A DNA stretch of 64,000 nucleotides from Methylohalomonas lacus (GTDB lineage Bacteria > Pseudomonadota > Gammaproteobacteria > Methylohalomonadales > Methylohalomonadaceae). The DNA is taken from contig NZ_JANUCT010000010.1 of NCBI RefSeq assembly GCF_024808875.1, forward strand, positions 37,206-101,205, in the 5' to 3' direction. The notes beneath the pieces are model-generated. The model had not been told where the DNA came from, made no database searches, and was given only the letters and a program-made list of their open reading frames with translations. Of the stretch, positions 46,238 through 56,482 are shown piece after piece. The position numbers and the translations under genes were made by a program. Position 1 is the first letter of the stretch. Each line of letters begins with the position of its first letter.

Positions 46238-46897
46238 TCAGCGCGGCGGATCGATGCGATTGTTGATGCTGTTGTTGATGCGAAACCAGCCGGCGATGCT
46301 GTAGCGCGGTTTATGCACCGGTAACACCTCGTGCGGGAAGCGCTCGCTGAGAAACAGCACCATACGCCCGTACTGCGGCACGACTCGCTCGAGCAATTGA
46401 TCAGCCGCATCGTAGATCAGCAGCTCGCCACCGTCAGCCGGTGCCCAGGCCGGATTCAGATAGAACACGCTGCTGACAACGCGATTGCTGCGCCCGCGAA
46501 AAGCATCGTAGTGCTTGCGGTAAAACGTGCCTTCTGAATAGCGCGCGTAGTGACATTCAAAATCGAACAGGCCGAGAAACAGGCGCCGGTTCAATGCCAG
46601 TCGCAGCTGCTCCATCCAGTCAAGATAGTCGCGCGTCGCCGCGTGATCGCCGTTCAGCCAGGCGATGGAATCGCTGCGCACAAAACCATTGACCCGATGA
46701 TCGCGCAGCTGGCCGATACCGGCACGCCGCAGTTCGGCATCGGCCAGTGACTTGAAATGCACGAACAAGGCATCGGTCAAGGCCGCCGGCAGTGCCGCAT
46801 CGACGCTGACATAACCCGGCCCCACCAGCGCCGTGGCAATGCTATCCGACATAGCCGCGGCCGGACCGGCTGCGGCAAATTGCGGCAGACTGGACAT
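46238..46897 (-). CDS. 2-oxoglutarate/Fe(II)-dependent oxygenase
   Basis: A 219-residue prolyl 4-hydroxylase-like enzyme. HYDAF supplies His and Asp, LFLSERFPHEVLPV gives the distal His, and RYSIAGWFR carries the 2-oxoglutarate-binding Arg. These are the jelly-roll ligands. It hydroxylates an unknown protein or small substrate. ATG 46897 is chosen. It converges with the MFS gene, ending 5 bases from it. Confidence 0.85.
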   Translation of the reverse strand: MSSLPQFAAAGPAAAMSDSIATALVGPGYVSVDAALPAALTDALFVHFKSLADAELRRAGIGQLRDHRVNGFVRSDSIAWLNGDHAATRDYLDWMEQLRLALNRRLFLGLFDFECHYARYSEGTFYRKHYDAFRGRSNRVVSSVFYLNPAWAPADGGELLIYDAADQLLERVVPQYGRMVLFLSERFPHEVLPVHKPRYSIAGWFRINNSINNRIDPPR

Positions 46898-46988
46898 GTG
46901 CTTTCTTAATCTCCGCGACTGAAAGAACGGCAATGCTTTATATAGCAAAGCCGCTGCCCGGGAAAGCTGAATCGACGCACCAAGCCAT

Positions 46989-47023
46989 AAAAAAACCCCG
47001 CTCGGGACGCGCCTGAACGGGGC
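46989..47023 (-). terminator. Rho-independent terminator of the DUF465 gene
   Basis: On the minus strand GCCCCG pairs with CGGGG-T and is followed by seven T residues (46989-46995 in plus coordinates). Confidence 0.85.
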
Positions 47024-47114
47024 TGCTCTGCTGACGATCGCGCGTGCAACGTCGCGACGTCAATAAATCGCCAAGGATCCTAATGTCTCTATTATTATGC
47101 GGGGATTCGTCACC

Positions 47115-47351
47115 TCAGGCTGAAGCGGACACATTATTGCGCCGATAATTCGCGATCAGATCGGCCATTCTGTCTTTCAGTTGCAGTTTCTCTTTCTTCA
47201 GCCTTTCCAGGGCAAAATCGTCTATCGTCATATCACCACGGTGCGCCTCCTCGACCTGCTGCTTGAGCCGGTGATGGCGGTCGTAAAGACGCTGGAATTC
47301 GATACTGTCCTGTAACAAATACTTCACAACTTCTTGATCGTAATCGAACAT
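47115..47351 (-). CDS. DUF465/YdcH-like small coiled-coil protein
   Basis: A 78-residue helical protein, FDYDQEVVKYLLQDSIEFQRLYDRHHRLKQQV being the family pattern (only short parts are needed: DSIEFQRLYDRHHRL). GGAGG is well placed before ATG 47351; an in-frame ATG 12 bases upstream is less suitable. YdcH/DUF465 proteins are short coiled coils of unknown function. Confidence 0.9.
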   Translation of the reverse strand: MFDYDQEVVKYLLQDSIEFQRLYDRHHRLKQQVEEAHRGDMTIDDFALERLKKEKLQLKDRMADLIANYRRNNVSASA

Positions 47352-47538
47352 GGGTTCCTCCACACGGTTGCCAGGAAGTCCGGCGTTTCGAGAAACTGTC
47401 GCGGGTGGCTTAAACTGCCACCCACTTTAAAGCTAGACTATACAGCCGGCTTCAGCCAGTCGTTTTCACGCCCGTCAGCGGGCCCGTAGCCGGCAACAAA
47501 CACTTGAGAATAAGCCCTAGATTCGGTCTAATTCATAG

Positions 47539-48714
47539 ATGTCTGAAAGTACAAGTAAATTGGAAACTGCCCGCGACGCGTCGCGGACAACCGTCGGCGC
47601 CGGCCTCTGGACCCGACCCGTGCAGGCGCTGGCGCGCAAAGCGGGCATCACCATTAACGGCGATCAGCCCGGCGACATTCAGGTTTACGACCGGCGTTTT
47701 TTTCGCCGTTCGCTGCTGGGCGGCAGTCTTGCCTTCGGCGAGGCCTATATGGATGGCTGGTGGGATGCCGAGCGCCTGGATGAATGCCTCTACCGCCTGC
47801 TGTCCATCAACGCCGACAATCACTACCCCACCCTGAGCGCCATGATGGTCAAGCTGCGGGCGCTGCTGTTCAACCTGCAGGCAGCGTCGCGCGCCTTCCA
47901 GGTCGGCGAGGCACATTACGACATCGGTAACGATTTCTTCCGTGCCATGCTCGACCAGCGCATGGTCTACACCTGCGGTTACTGGCCGTACGCCCACACG
48001 CTCGACGAGGCCCAGGAACACAAGCTCGAACTCGTCTGCCGCAAGCTGGACCTCAAGCCCGGCCAGCGCGTGCTCGACATCGGCTGCGGCTGGGGCAGTT
48101 TTGCCCGCTATGCCGCCGAACATTACGACGTCCACGTCACCGGCCTGACGATCTCGAAAGAGCAGGCGGAACTGGCGCGCGCCGAGTGCCGCGGCCTGCC
48201 GGTGGAAATCCGGCTGCAGGATTACCGCGACTGCAACGATACCTTCGACCATATCGTTTCGCTGGGCATGTTCGAACACGTCGGCTACAAGAATTACGGC
48301 GAATACATGGACGTCGCCCGCCGCTGCCTGAGCGACGACGGCCTGTTCCTGCTGCACACGATCGGTAAATACACGCCGACCCTGAAAACCGATCCGTGGA
48401 TCGCGCGCTACATTTTCCCCAACGGCCAGATCCCGGCACTGCGCTTTATCACCCGCGCCATCGAACGGCGCTTCGTACTCGAGGATCTGCACAACTTCGG
48501 CCCCGACTACGACCGCACGCTGATGGCCTGGTATCGCAACTTCCACGCCGCCTGGCCGCAGTTCAGCGAACAGTACGGCGAACGCTTTTACCGCATGTGG
48601 AAGTATTACCTGAGCAGCTGCGCCGCGGCGTTCCGAACACGCGAACTGCAGCTGTGGCAGTTCGTCCTGTCGAAACACGGCGTTGCCAGCGGCTACCGCC
48701 GTCCCGCTTACTGA
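47539..48714 (+). CDS. cfa: Cyclopropane-fatty-acyl-phospholipid synthase
   Basis: A 391-residue SAM-dependent enzyme that methylenates unsaturated phospholipid acyl chains in the membrane. The SAM motif LDIGCGWGSFARYAA lies near residues 176-190, ITGLTISKEQ in the form VTGLTISKEQAE follows, and the bicarbonate-site/active block FDHIVSLGMFEHVGYKNY and late FGPDYDRTLMAWYRNF are conserved. Length matches E. coli Cfa. It is expected to act in stationary phase. It stands alone before gcvT. Confidence 0.95.
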   Translation: MSESTSKLETARDASRTTVGAGLWTRPVQALARKAGITINGDQPGDIQVYDRRFFRRSLLGGSLAFGEAYMDGWWDAERLDECLYRLLSINADNHYPTLSAMMVKLRALLFNLQAASRAFQVGEAHYDIGNDFFRAMLDQRMVYTCGYWPYAHTLDEAQEHKLELVCRKLDLKPGQRVLDIGCGWGSFARYAAEHYDVHVTGLTISKEQAELARAECRGLPVEIRLQDYRDCNDTFDHIVSLGMFEHVGYKNYGEYMDVARRCLSDDGLFLLHTIGKYTPTLKTDPWIARYIFPNGQIPALRFITRAIERRFVLEDLHNFGPDYDRTLMAWYRNFHAAWPQFSEQYGERFYRMWKYYLSSCAAAFRTRELQLWQFVLSKHGVASGYRRPAY

Positions 48715-48860
48715 ACGCTGCGGCAAACCGGCGAGTGTGAACATGTTTCATACTTGCCAGTCATAATTTTCAGCCTCGTACTCTGGCGTCCGATCGTAAT
48801 CACGATTAATATAAGTCATGTAAAAATTCGATCGCGCTGTCGCTGCAGAGGGTGAAGACC

Positions 48861-50009
48861 ATGCAAGCAAACCAGTCAGCCGCGAAGACACAGTCACAGC
48901 CCGCCCGCACGGCGCTTTACGATCTGCACGTCGAGCTGGGTGCCAGGCTGGTGTCTTTTGCCGGCTTTACCATGCCGCTGAACTATCCGGCCGGCATTCT
49001 CACTGAACACCATCATACGCGCAGCCAGGCGTCACTGTTCGACGTCTCGCACATGGGCCGCTTCCGCATTCAGGGTACGGACGCCATGCTCGCGCTGGAA
49101 TCGGTCTGCCCGGCCGATCTGGACGCGCTCGCGCCCGATCGCCTGCGCTATAGCGTGCTGACCAATGACGCCGGCGGTGTCATCGACGACGTCATCATCC
49201 GCCGCGCCGGCAGCGACTTCGAACTCATCGCCAACGCCGCCAACCGCGCCACGGATGAACAGTGGCTGGACGAACGCATCGGCGAGCAGTGCCGGATCAG
49301 CGTGGACGAACACTTCGCCCTGCTGGCTCTGCAGGGACCGACCGCCGCACAGGTACTGCGTGATCTCAATCCCGGCGTCGATGAACTCGTCTTCATGCAG
49401 GCCGCCCACCTGCCACTGGCCCATATCGATTGCCTGGTCACCCGTGCCGGCTATACCGGCGAGGACGGCTTCGAGATCAGCGTGCCGATCGCCGCCGCCG
49501 ACAAGCTGGCGCGACGCCTGCTGGCCGACAGCACGGTGCAGCCGGCCGGTCTCGGTGCGCGCGACAGCCTGCGCCTGGAAGCCGGCCTCAGCCTGCACGG
49601 CCAGGAACTGGGCCCGACCATTTCTCCGGTCGAGGCCGGCCTCGGCTGGACGATTGCCCAAACCCGCCGCGCCGACGGTGCCCGCGCCGGTGGTTTTCCC
49701 GGCAGCGAACGCATCCTGCGCGAACTCAAGCAGGGACCGGCACGCCGCCGGCGCGGCCTGCTGCCCGAAGGCCGCGCGCCGGTACGCGCCGGTACGCCGC
49801 TGGTCGATGAACACGGCACGGTCATCGGCCACGTCAGCAGCGGCGGCCACAGCCCGACGCTGGAACGGCCCATCGGCCTGGGTTTCATCGAAACACAGGC
49901 ACTCGATAGCAACACGCCGGTGTTCGCCGAGATACGCGGCCGGCGCGTGGCCATCGCGCTGACGCGGCCACCGTTCATACCGCATCGCTATCAACACAGC
50001 CATTCATGA
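48861..50009 (+). CDS. gcvT: Aminomethyltransferase (glycine cleavage T)
   Basis: A 382-residue tetrahydrofolate-dependent T protein. Family segments are TALYDLHVELGARLVSFAGF near the start, SLFDVSHMGR, YTGEDGFEIS and GLGARDSLRLEAGL. It takes the aminomethyl group from GcvH and releases 5,10-methylene-THF and ammonia. It starts at ATG 48861 behind AGAGGGTGA. First gene of gcvT-gcvH-gcvP. No glycine riboswitch is visible upstream. Confidence 0.96.
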   Translation: MQANQSAAKTQSQPARTALYDLHVELGARLVSFAGFTMPLNYPAGILTEHHHTRSQASLFDVSHMGRFRIQGTDAMLALESVCPADLDALAPDRLRYSVLTNDAGGVIDDVIIRRAGSDFELIANAANRATDEQWLDERIGEQCRISVDEHFALLALQGPTAAQVLRDLNPGVDELVFMQAAHLPLAHIDCLVTRAGYTGEDGFEISVPIAAADKLARRLLADSTVQPAGLGARDSLRLEAGLSLHGQELGPTISPVEAGLGWTIAQTRRADGARAGGFPGSERILRELKQGPARRRRGLLPEGRAPVRAGTPLVDEHGTVIGHVSSGGHSPTLERPIGLGFIETQALDSNTPVFAEIRGRRVAIALTRPPFIPHRYQHSHS

Positions 50010-50032
50010 CAAGCCACCGCAGGAGCGGAACG

Positions 50033-50413
50033 ATGACTCAAATGAAATTCAGCCGCGACCACGAATGGGTTCGCATTGAAGACAACGGCGAAGCCGTCAT
50101 CGGCATCACCGATTTTGCCCAGGGCGAGCTCGGTGACGTGGTTTTCGCTGAACTGCCCGAAATCGGCCGCGAGGTCGGCGCCGGCGAAGAGGCCGCCGTG
50201 GTCGAATCGGTAAAAGCCGCCAGCGATATCAAGATGCCGATCAGCGGCACGGTGATCGCGATCAACGAGAACCTCGCCGACAGCCCCGAGCTCATCAACC
50301 AGGATCCGCTGGGTGACGGCTGGTTCCTGCGGCTCAAGCCGAATCGCGCGGAAGAACTCGATCAACTCATGGATGAAGCCGCCTACCAAGACTTCATCAG
50401 TAACCAAGGTTAA
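50033..50413 (+). CDS. gcvH: Glycine cleavage H protein
   Basis: A 126-residue lipoyl carrier. The lipoylated Lys is in [15 protein letters not shown] (VESVKAA motif, near residue 61). The N-terminus [20 protein letters not shown] is canonical. AGGAGCGGA precedes ATG 50033, 23 bases after gcvT. It shuttles the aminomethyl group between GcvP, GcvT and the Lpd protein, whose gene is not in this window. Confidence 0.97.
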   Translation: MTQMKFSRDHEWVRIEDNGEAVIGITDFAQGELGDVVFAELPEIGREVGAGEEAAVVESVKAASDIKMPISGTVIAINENLADSPELINQDPLGDGWFLRLKPNRAEELDQLMDEAAYQDFISNQG

Positions 50414-50426
50414 CACCACCACGACC

Positions 50427-53375
50427 ATGACGGAACAACCGCAAACACTGTCACTGAGCGAACTGGAGATGCCCGGCGATTTCATTCGCCGGCACATCGG
50501 CCCGAATCGCGAACAGATTGACGCCATGCTGGCGACACTCGGTTACGACTCGGTCGATGCACTGATCGATGCGGCCGTACCCGATCACATTCGGCTGAAA
50601 CGGCCGCTGGACCTGAAGACGGCGCGCAGCGAGCGCGTCATCGAGGACTACCTGCGGCGCATGCGCTCGGGCAACCGTGCGCTCACCAGCATGATCGGCA
50701 TGGGCTACCACGACACCATCATGCCGAACGTGATCAAGCGCAACGTGCTGGAGAATCCCGGCTGGTACACCGCCTACACGCCCTACCAGGCCGAGATCAG
50801 CCAGGGCCGGCTGCAGGCGCTGCTTAACTTCCAGCAGATGATCATCGATCTCACCGGTTTGGCCGTAGCCAACGCTTCATTGCTGGACGAGGCCACCGCC
50901 GCCGCTGAGGCGATGATGCTGAGCCGGCGCGTCAACGCCAAGGCGGGTAGCCGCTTCCTTGTCGACAGCGACTGCCACCCGCAGACGCTGGCGGTGCTGC
51001 AGACCCGCGCGCGGCCGCTGGGCATCGATATCGTAACCCATGATCTTGCCGAATCACCGGACGCCGCCGACCTGCAGGACTGCTTCGGCGTACTGGTGCA
51101 GTATCCCGGCTCGTCCGGACGCATCATCGACCTGGCCGCCGTTAGCGAACGCGCCCATGCGGCCGGCGCGCTGGTGACGGCGGCCTGCGATCCGCTGGCA
51201 CTGGTACTGCTGAAAAGCCCGGGCGATCTCGGCGCCGACATCGCCGTCGGCAGCACCCAGCGCTTCGGCGTACCGCTGGCCTACGGCGGTCCGCACGCCG
51301 CCTTCTTCGCCACCCATGACACCTACAAGCGGCAGATCCCCGGCCGCATCATCGGCGTGTCGCGCGACGCCCGCGGCCGACCGGCGCTGCGCATGGCGCT
51401 GCAGACGCGCGAGCAGCACATCCGCCGCGAGAAAGCGACCAGCAACATCTGCACCTCGCAGGTCCTGCTGGCGGTCATCGCCAGCATGTACGCCGTCTAC
51501 CACGGGCCCAAGGGTCTGGGCATCATCGCCGAGCGCGTGCACCGCATGGCGCTGCTGTTCGCCCGCGGCATCGAGCAGCTCGGCTACCGCATCGTCAGCG
51601 ACACGTTCTTCGATACCGTGACGATCCACACGCCCGGTGTCGCCCGGCGGCTGGCGGCGAAAGCGCGCGCCGCCGGTTTCAACCTGCGCGTCCACGATGC
51701 CGATCATGTGAGTGTCGCCTTCGACGAAACCTCGCGCCGCAGCTATCTCGATCAGCTGTGGTCGATCTTCGCACCGCGCCAGCGCGGCCTCGATTTCGAC
51801 ATCATGGCCATGGATACGGCGATCGCCGACTGCCTCGCACAGACACAGCGGCGCAGTGATGCCATCCTCACGCACCCGGTGTTCAACCGCTACCACTCGG
51901 AAACCGAGATGCTGCGCTACCTGCGCTGGCTGGCGAGCCGCGACATCGCGCTGGACCGATCGATGATCCCGCTCGGTTCCTGCACCATGAAACTGAACGC
52001 CACGATCGAGATGCTGCCAGTGACCTACCAGCTGTTCAGCGGTATTCACCCGTTCGTGCCGCTGGACCAGGCGCAGGGCTACCAGCAGCTGATCGAGGAA
52101 CTGGAAGATGCACTGTGCGAGATCACCGGCTTTGCTGCGTTCTCGTTCCAGCCGAACTCCGGCGCCCAGGGCGAGTACGCCGGCCTGCTGACCATCGCCC
52201 GCTACCACGAGGCGCGCGGCCAGCAGCAGCGCAATATCTGCCTGATCCCGGCGTCAGCGCACGGCACCAACCCGGCCAGCGCGCAGATGGCCGGCATGCA
52301 GGTCGTCGTGGTCGCCTGCGACGAGCGCGGCAACATCGACGTCGCCAACCTGAAGGCCAAGGCTGAACAGCACGCCGACGACCTCGCCGCATTGATGGTG
52401 ACCTACCCGTCGACGCACGGCGTGTTCGAGGAATCGATCGTCGAGATCTGCGAAATCATCCATGCCCACGGCGGCCAGGTCTATCTCGACGGCGCCAACA
52501 TGAACGCCATGGTCGGCATCTGCCGGCCGGCAGCGATCGGCGTCGACGTCTGCCACCTGAACCTGCACAAGACGTTTTGCATTCCGCACGGCGGCGGCGG
52601 GCCCGGCGCCGGACCGATCGGCGTGGCGCCGCACCTGGCGTCCTGGTTACCGGACCACCCGGTCGTCCCGGGCGTCAACCCGGCAGCGGGCACGGCGCAG
52701 ACCGTCGGCACGGTGGCGGCCGCACCCTGGGGTTCGGCCGGCATCCTGCCGATCACCTGGACCTACATCGCGCTCATGGGCGGTGACGGCCTGACCCGCG
52801 CCAGCCAGATCGCGATCCTCAACGCCAACTACATCGCCCGCCAGCTCGAGTCGCACTACCCGGTGCTGTACACGGGGCTCAACGGTCTTGTTGCGCATGA
52901 GTGCATCATCGACCTGCGGCCGCTCAAGGACAGCACCGGCATCACCGTCGAGGACGTTGCCAAGCGTCTGATCGACTATGGCTTCCACGCGCCGACGATC
53001 TCCTTCCCGGTGGCGGGCACGATGATGATCGAACCGACCGAAAGCGAGAGCCAGGCGGAAATCGATCGCTTCTGCACGGCCATGATCCGGATCCGCGCCG
53101 AGATTGCCGCAGTCGAGCGCGGCGACGCCGACCGCGACAACAATGTCCTGAAGAACGCGCCGCATACGCACGAACTGCTGCTGGAAGACGACTGGCCGTT
53201 CAGCTATTCGCGCGAGACCGCGTTCTTCCCGCTCGCTAGCCAGCACGACAACAAGTACTGGCCGACGGTGATGCGCATCGATAACATGCACGGCGATCGT
53301 GAACTCATCTGCACCTGCCCGCCGGTATCAGCCTATGAAGACAATGAACCGGAAGCCCTCGTCTCCAGCGCGTAA
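50427..53375 (+). CDS. gcvP: Glycine dehydrogenase (decarboxylating), single-chain P protein
   Basis: A 982-residue fused P protein; many bacteria split it into two subunits. The PLP Lys is in [18 protein letters not shown] (Lys715). N-terminal and C-terminal halves are each aminotransferase-like. Conserved MIGMGYHDT and [14 protein letters not shown] blocks are visible. It decarboxylates glycine and passes the aminomethyl group to GcvH. Start ATG 50427 is 13 bases after gcvH. Its stop TAA touches the next start. Confidence 0.97.
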   Translation: MTEQPQTLSLSELEMPGDFIRRHIGPNREQIDAMLATLGYDSVDALIDAAVPDHIRLKRPLDLKTARSERVIEDYLRRMRSGNRALTSMIGMGYHDTIMPNVIKRNVLENPGWYTAYTPYQAEISQGRLQALLNFQQMIIDLTGLAVANASLLDEATAAAEAMMLSRRVNAKAGSRFLVDSDCHPQTLAVLQTRARPLGIDIVTHDLAESPDAADLQDCFGVLVQYPGSSGRIIDLAAVSERAHAAGALVTAACDPLALVLLKSPGDLGADIAVGSTQRFGVPLAYGGPHAAFFATHDTYKRQIPGRIIGVSRDARGRPALRMALQTREQHIRREKATSNICTSQVLLAVIASMYAVYHGPKGLGIIAERVHRMALLFARGIEQLGYRIVSDTFFDTVTIHTPGVARRLAAKARAAGFNLRVHDADHVSVAFDETSRRSYLDQLWSIFAPRQRGLDFDIMAMDTAIADCLAQTQRRSDAILTHPVFNRYHSETEMLRYLRWLASRDIALDRSMIPLGSCTMKLNATIEMLPVTYQLFSGIHPFVPLDQAQGYQQLIEELEDALCEITGFAAFSFQPNSGAQGEYAGLLTIARYHEARGQQQRNICLIPASAHGTNPASAQMAGMQVVVVACDERGNIDVANLKAKAEQHADDLAALMVTYPSTHGVFEESIVEICEIIHAHGGQVYLDGANMNAMVGICRPAAIGVDVCHLNLHKTFCIPHGGGGPGAGPIGVAPHLASWLPDHPVVPGVNPAAGTAQTVGTVAAAPWGSAGILPITWTYIALMGGDGLTRASQIAILNANYIARQLESHYPVLYTGLNGLVAHECIIDLRPLKDSTGITVEDVAKRLIDYGFHAPTISFPVAGTMMIEPTESESQAEIDRFCTAMIRIRAEIAAVERGDADRDNNVLKNAPHTHELLLEDDWPFSYSRETAFFPLASQHDNKYWPTVMRIDNMHGDRELICTCPPVSAYEDNEPEALVSSA

Positions 53376-54065
53376 ATGCTAGGCGCGCCGTACGAGCGGG
53401 TGTTCTTCGACTGCGACAGCACGCTCTGCCGTATCGAGGGCTTCGACACGCTGGCCGAACGCAGCGGCCAGGGCGCTGAGTTGATACCGATCACGCGCGC
53501 GGCGATGAACGGTGACGTCAACTTTGCCGACGCCTACAGGCAGCGCCTCGAGTTGCTGCAGCCGGACCGGGACGCGGTCGAGTGGCTGGCCGGGCAGTAC
53601 CGACAGCAACTCACCGCCGGCGCCGAACAACTGGTTCGCACCCTGCAACAGGCCGGCAAGCAGGTGCACATCGTAAGCGGCGGCCTGCTGCAGGCGCTCA
53701 TGCTGCTGGCCGCACCACTCGGTATCCCCGTCAGCCACATCCACGGTGTCAGCCTGCTGCTCAACAGCGACGGCAGCTACGCCGGTTTCGATCGGGATTC
53801 ACCGCTGTGCCAGCAGAACGGCAAGGCCGTGCTCTGCCGGCAGCTGCTGGGTGCCGATGAACGCGCCGTTTTCGTCGGCGATGGTGTCACCGATCTCGAA
53901 GTCGCCGGCACGGGCATCGACTTCATCGGCTACGGTGGTGTTGTCCGGCGACCGGCGGTCGCGACCGCTGCCGAAACCTATTACGAGCAGGAAAATATTG
54001 TGAATTTGTTGACACTACTGCTCGACGAGCGTGAATGCGCTTCAATCAACACTGAACCTGTGTGA
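53376..54065 (+). CDS. HAD-IB phosphatase, phosphoserine phosphatase-like
   Basis: A 229-residue HAD phosphatase. Motif I is FFDCDSTLCRIEGFD, motif II VSGGL (HIVSGGLLQALMLLA), motif III Lys near QQNGKAVLC, motif IV GDGVTDLEVAG. These match the SerB family. ATG 53376 directly follows the gcvP stop, so it is translationally coupled to the glycine cleavage operon. Serine-glycine coupling is attractive but the substrate is inferred. There is no N-terminal ACT domain. Confidence 0.85.
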   Translation: MLGAPYERVFFDCDSTLCRIEGFDTLAERSGQGAELIPITRAAMNGDVNFADAYRQRLELLQPDRDAVEWLAGQYRQQLTAGAEQLVRTLQQAGKQVHIVSGGLLQALMLLAAPLGIPVSHIHGVSLLLNSDGSYAGFDRDSPLCQQNGKAVLCRQLLGADERAVFVGDGVTDLEVAGTGIDFIGYGGVVRRPAVATAAETYYEQENIVNLLTLLLDERECASINTEPV

Positions 54066-54173
54066 CAATATGCACTCCTAAAAAAGTGCAAATCAGCAAA
54101 TACCTCCCCATCTGATACGCCCCCGTTTTGGTACAGGCGTTTCAGTCAAGCCATTTCCACAGCCGGATTTTTC

Positions 54174-54692
54174 ATGAATCGCATTTTGCGCACGGGTAAC
54201 GCCCGCGGGTCGAGTATTATCTTGCTTGTAATACTGGCAACCATGCTGTTGCCGACCAGCAGCAGTGCCTTCACGCCGCTGGAGCTGGATCACGTCGTCG
54301 TACAGACCAGCCTGTACACCAAGCACTTCGACCCGGATCCCGACCACAACAACGATCAGAACCTGATCAATGTCGAGTTTCACAACCCGGAACGCTGGCT
54401 GGTGGGCGGCGCCTGGTTCAAGAACTCCTACGACCAGCCCAGCTGGTACGTCTTCGTCGGCCGCGAGTTTCCGCTCTGGCAGCCGCATGAGCATTTCGAA
54501 CTGCGCGCCAAGCTGACCGGCGGCTTCCTGCACGGTTACGACGGCGAGCACCAGGACGATATCCCTTTCAACAGTACCGGCACGGCACCGGTGATCCTGC
54601 CGAGCCTCGGCGCGCGCATCGGCCCGGTCGAATCCGACGTGGTCCTGTTCGGCACCGCCGGCCTCATGGTCACGACCGGCCTGCGCTTCTAG
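54174..54692 (+). CDS. Small outer-membrane beta-barrel-like protein
   Basis: A 172-residue protein with a signal peptide (about 1-32, ending SSSA). The mature part has alternating amphipathic strands and ends in a Phe (TTGLRF), typical of outer-membrane barrels. The motif WFKNSYDQPSWYVFVGREF recalls the PagP-like eight-strand barrel, and IPFNS and PVILPSLGARIGPV continue the pattern. An acyl-transfer role is only speculative. It is single, between the phosphatase and purK. Confidence 0.6.
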   Translation: MNRILRTGNARGSSIILLVILATMLLPTSSSAFTPLELDHVVVQTSLYTKHFDPDPDHNNDQNLINVEFHNPERWLVGGAWFKNSYDQPSWYVFVGREFPLWQPHEHFELRAKLTGGFLHGYDGEHQDDIPFNSTGTAPVILPSLGARIGPVESDVVLFGTAGLMVTTGLRF

Positions 54693-54782
54693 CCCGCGGG
54701 CCCCGGATCGACCAACGCCGGGCTCGGCAGCCAGCGTCCAACTCGGCTATAATTGCCCGTTTTTCCAGAGACCCGACCCGCA

Positions 54783-55955
54783 ATGAGCCATAACCTGTCA
54801 GACCGGGCGCTGCCGTTCCCGCTGGCCCGCATCGGTATTATCGGCGGCGGCCAGCTCGGCCGCATGATGGTGCGCAAGGCGACCCAGCTCGGCTTCGCCG
54901 CCATCGTCCTCGACCCGACCCCGAACTCACCCGCCGGGCAGGTCGCCGGCCACCAGATCGTCGGCGACTTCTTCGATCCGGCCAAGCTGCGCGAGCTGGC
55001 CGAGCTGTCGAACGTCACCACTTTCGACATCGAGACGATCGACTCGCACGCGCTGGAAGAACTGCTCGACGAGGGCTTCAGCATCCTGCCGTCGCCGCAC
55101 CTGCTCGCCACCATCCAGAACAAGCTGAGCCAGAAGCAACTGCTCGCCGACCAGGGCATCGCCACCGGCAAATTCGTCGAGCTGGAAGAGCCGACGCCGG
55201 CGGCACTGGCCGAGTTCGGCTACCCGCTGGTACAAAAGGCGCAGCGCGGCGGCTACGACGGCCGCGGCGTGGAAATCTTTCACGATGACAGCGAGCCGGA
55301 GCGCATCCTGCCGGTACCCAGCCTGCTGGAAGAATACATCGACTGCGAACTGGAACTGGCGGTCATGGTGGCACGCGGCCTCGACGGCGCGACCCGGGTC
55401 TACCCGGTGGTCGAGATGGTGTTCGATCTCGAGGCCAACATTCTCGACAAGCTTGTCGCGCCGGCACGGATCACGCCGGAACAGGCGCAGGCAGCCCAGG
55501 ATCTCGCCGTAAAAACCATCGAGGCGATCGACGGTGTCGGCGTCTTCGGCGTCGAGCTGTTTCTCGCCAAAGACGGTCGCCTGCTGGTCAACGAGATCGC
55601 ACCGCGCACGCACAACTCCGGCCACTATACGATCGAGGCCTGCGTCACCGATCAGTTCGAGCAGCAGATCCGCGCCATCACCGGCCTGCCGCTGGGTTCC
55701 ACCGAACAGCTGAAACCGGCGGTGATGATCAATCTGCTCGGCGCCGCCGGCAGCAGCGGCCGCACCATTGTCGAGGGCCTTGACGACGCCCTGGCCATCG
55801 ACGGCGTTGCCGTGCACATCTACGGCAAGGCCGAATCGCGACCGCTGCGGAAAATGGGGCATGTGACCGTGATTGATGACACAATCGAGGCGGCCAGTGC
55901 CAAGGCTGAGCAGGTTCGTGAACTTCTGAAAATCCGCGGGGAACGCGCGTTATGA
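54783..55955 (+). CDS. purK: N5-carboxyaminoimidazole ribonucleotide synthase
   Basis: A 390-residue ATP-grasp enzyme that makes N5-CAIR from AIR, ATP and bicarbonate. [20 protein letters not shown] is the N-terminal family pattern ([13 protein letters not shown]), the ATP-grasp region has [13 protein letters not shown], and [29 protein letters not shown] ends it. ATG 54783 is canonical. It overlaps purE by 4 bases. Confidence 0.97.
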   Translation: MSHNLSDRALPFPLARIGIIGGGQLGRMMVRKATQLGFAAIVLDPTPNSPAGQVAGHQIVGDFFDPAKLRELAELSNVTTFDIETIDSHALEELLDEGFSILPSPHLLATIQNKLSQKQLLADQGIATGKFVELEEPTPAALAEFGYPLVQKAQRGGYDGRGVEIFHDDSEPERILPVPSLLEEYIDCELELAVMVARGLDGATRVYPVVEMVFDLEANILDKLVAPARITPEQAQAAQDLAVKTIEAIDGVGVFGVELFLAKDGRLLVNEIAPRTHNSGHYTIEACVTDQFEQQIRAITGLPLGSTEQLKPAVMINLLGAAGSSGRTIVEGLDDALAIDGVAVHIYGKAESRPLRKMGHVTVIDDTIEAASAKAEQVRELLKIRGERAL

Positions 55956-56452
55956 CAGGCGATACCACACCACGCGTCGGCATCATCATGGGCAGCGATT
56001 CGGACCTGCCGGTCATGCAGAAAGCCGCCGACATACTTGATGAACTCGGCGTGCCTTATGAACTGACGATCGTTTCGGCACACCGTACGCCCAAGCGCTT
56101 ATACGACTACGCCGGCAGCGCTGAACAGCGCGGTCTGCGTGTGATCATCGCCGGCGCCGGTGGCGCCGCCCACTTGCCGGGAATGGCCGCATCGATGACG
56201 CCGCTGCCGGTCATCGGCGTACCGGTGAACGTCACCGCGCTGAGCGGTCAGGACTCGCTGCTGTCTATTGTGCAGATGCCGGCCGGTATCCCGGTCGCCA
56301 CCGTGGCGATCGACAACGCCACCAACGCCGGTCTGCTCGCTGCCCAGATCCTCGGTACGTCCGACGACGACCTGCGCCAGCGCATCACGGATTATCGTAA
56401 GGGCCTGGAACAGAAGGTACTGGACAAGGCCGCGAAACTGGAAAAAAAATAA
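55952..56452 (+). CDS. purE: N5-carboxyaminoimidazole ribonucleotide mutase
   Basis: A 166-residue PurE class I mutase converting N5-CAIR to [30 protein letters not shown] and [12 protein letters not shown] blocks are intact. It overlaps purK (ATGA). Just 30 bases later the SbtA gene starts, so the bicarbonate-consuming PurK/PurE step is beside a bicarbonate importer. Confidence 0.97.
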   Translation: MTGDTTPRVGIIMGSDSDLPVMQKAADILDELGVPYELTIVSAHRTPKRLYDYAGSAEQRGLRVIIAGAGGAAHLPGMAASMTPLPVIGVPVNVTALSGQDSLLSIVQMPAGIPVATVAIDNATNAGLLAAQILGTSDDDLRQRITDYRKGLEQKVLDKAAKLEKK

Positions 56453-56482
56453 AACCGTCTCAACACTGCCCCCGTAACGCAC

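Noticed and set aside
48715..48860. Glycine riboswitch upstream of gcvT
   Set aside because: The conserved GGAGAG-type core and tandem aptamer pairing were not found.
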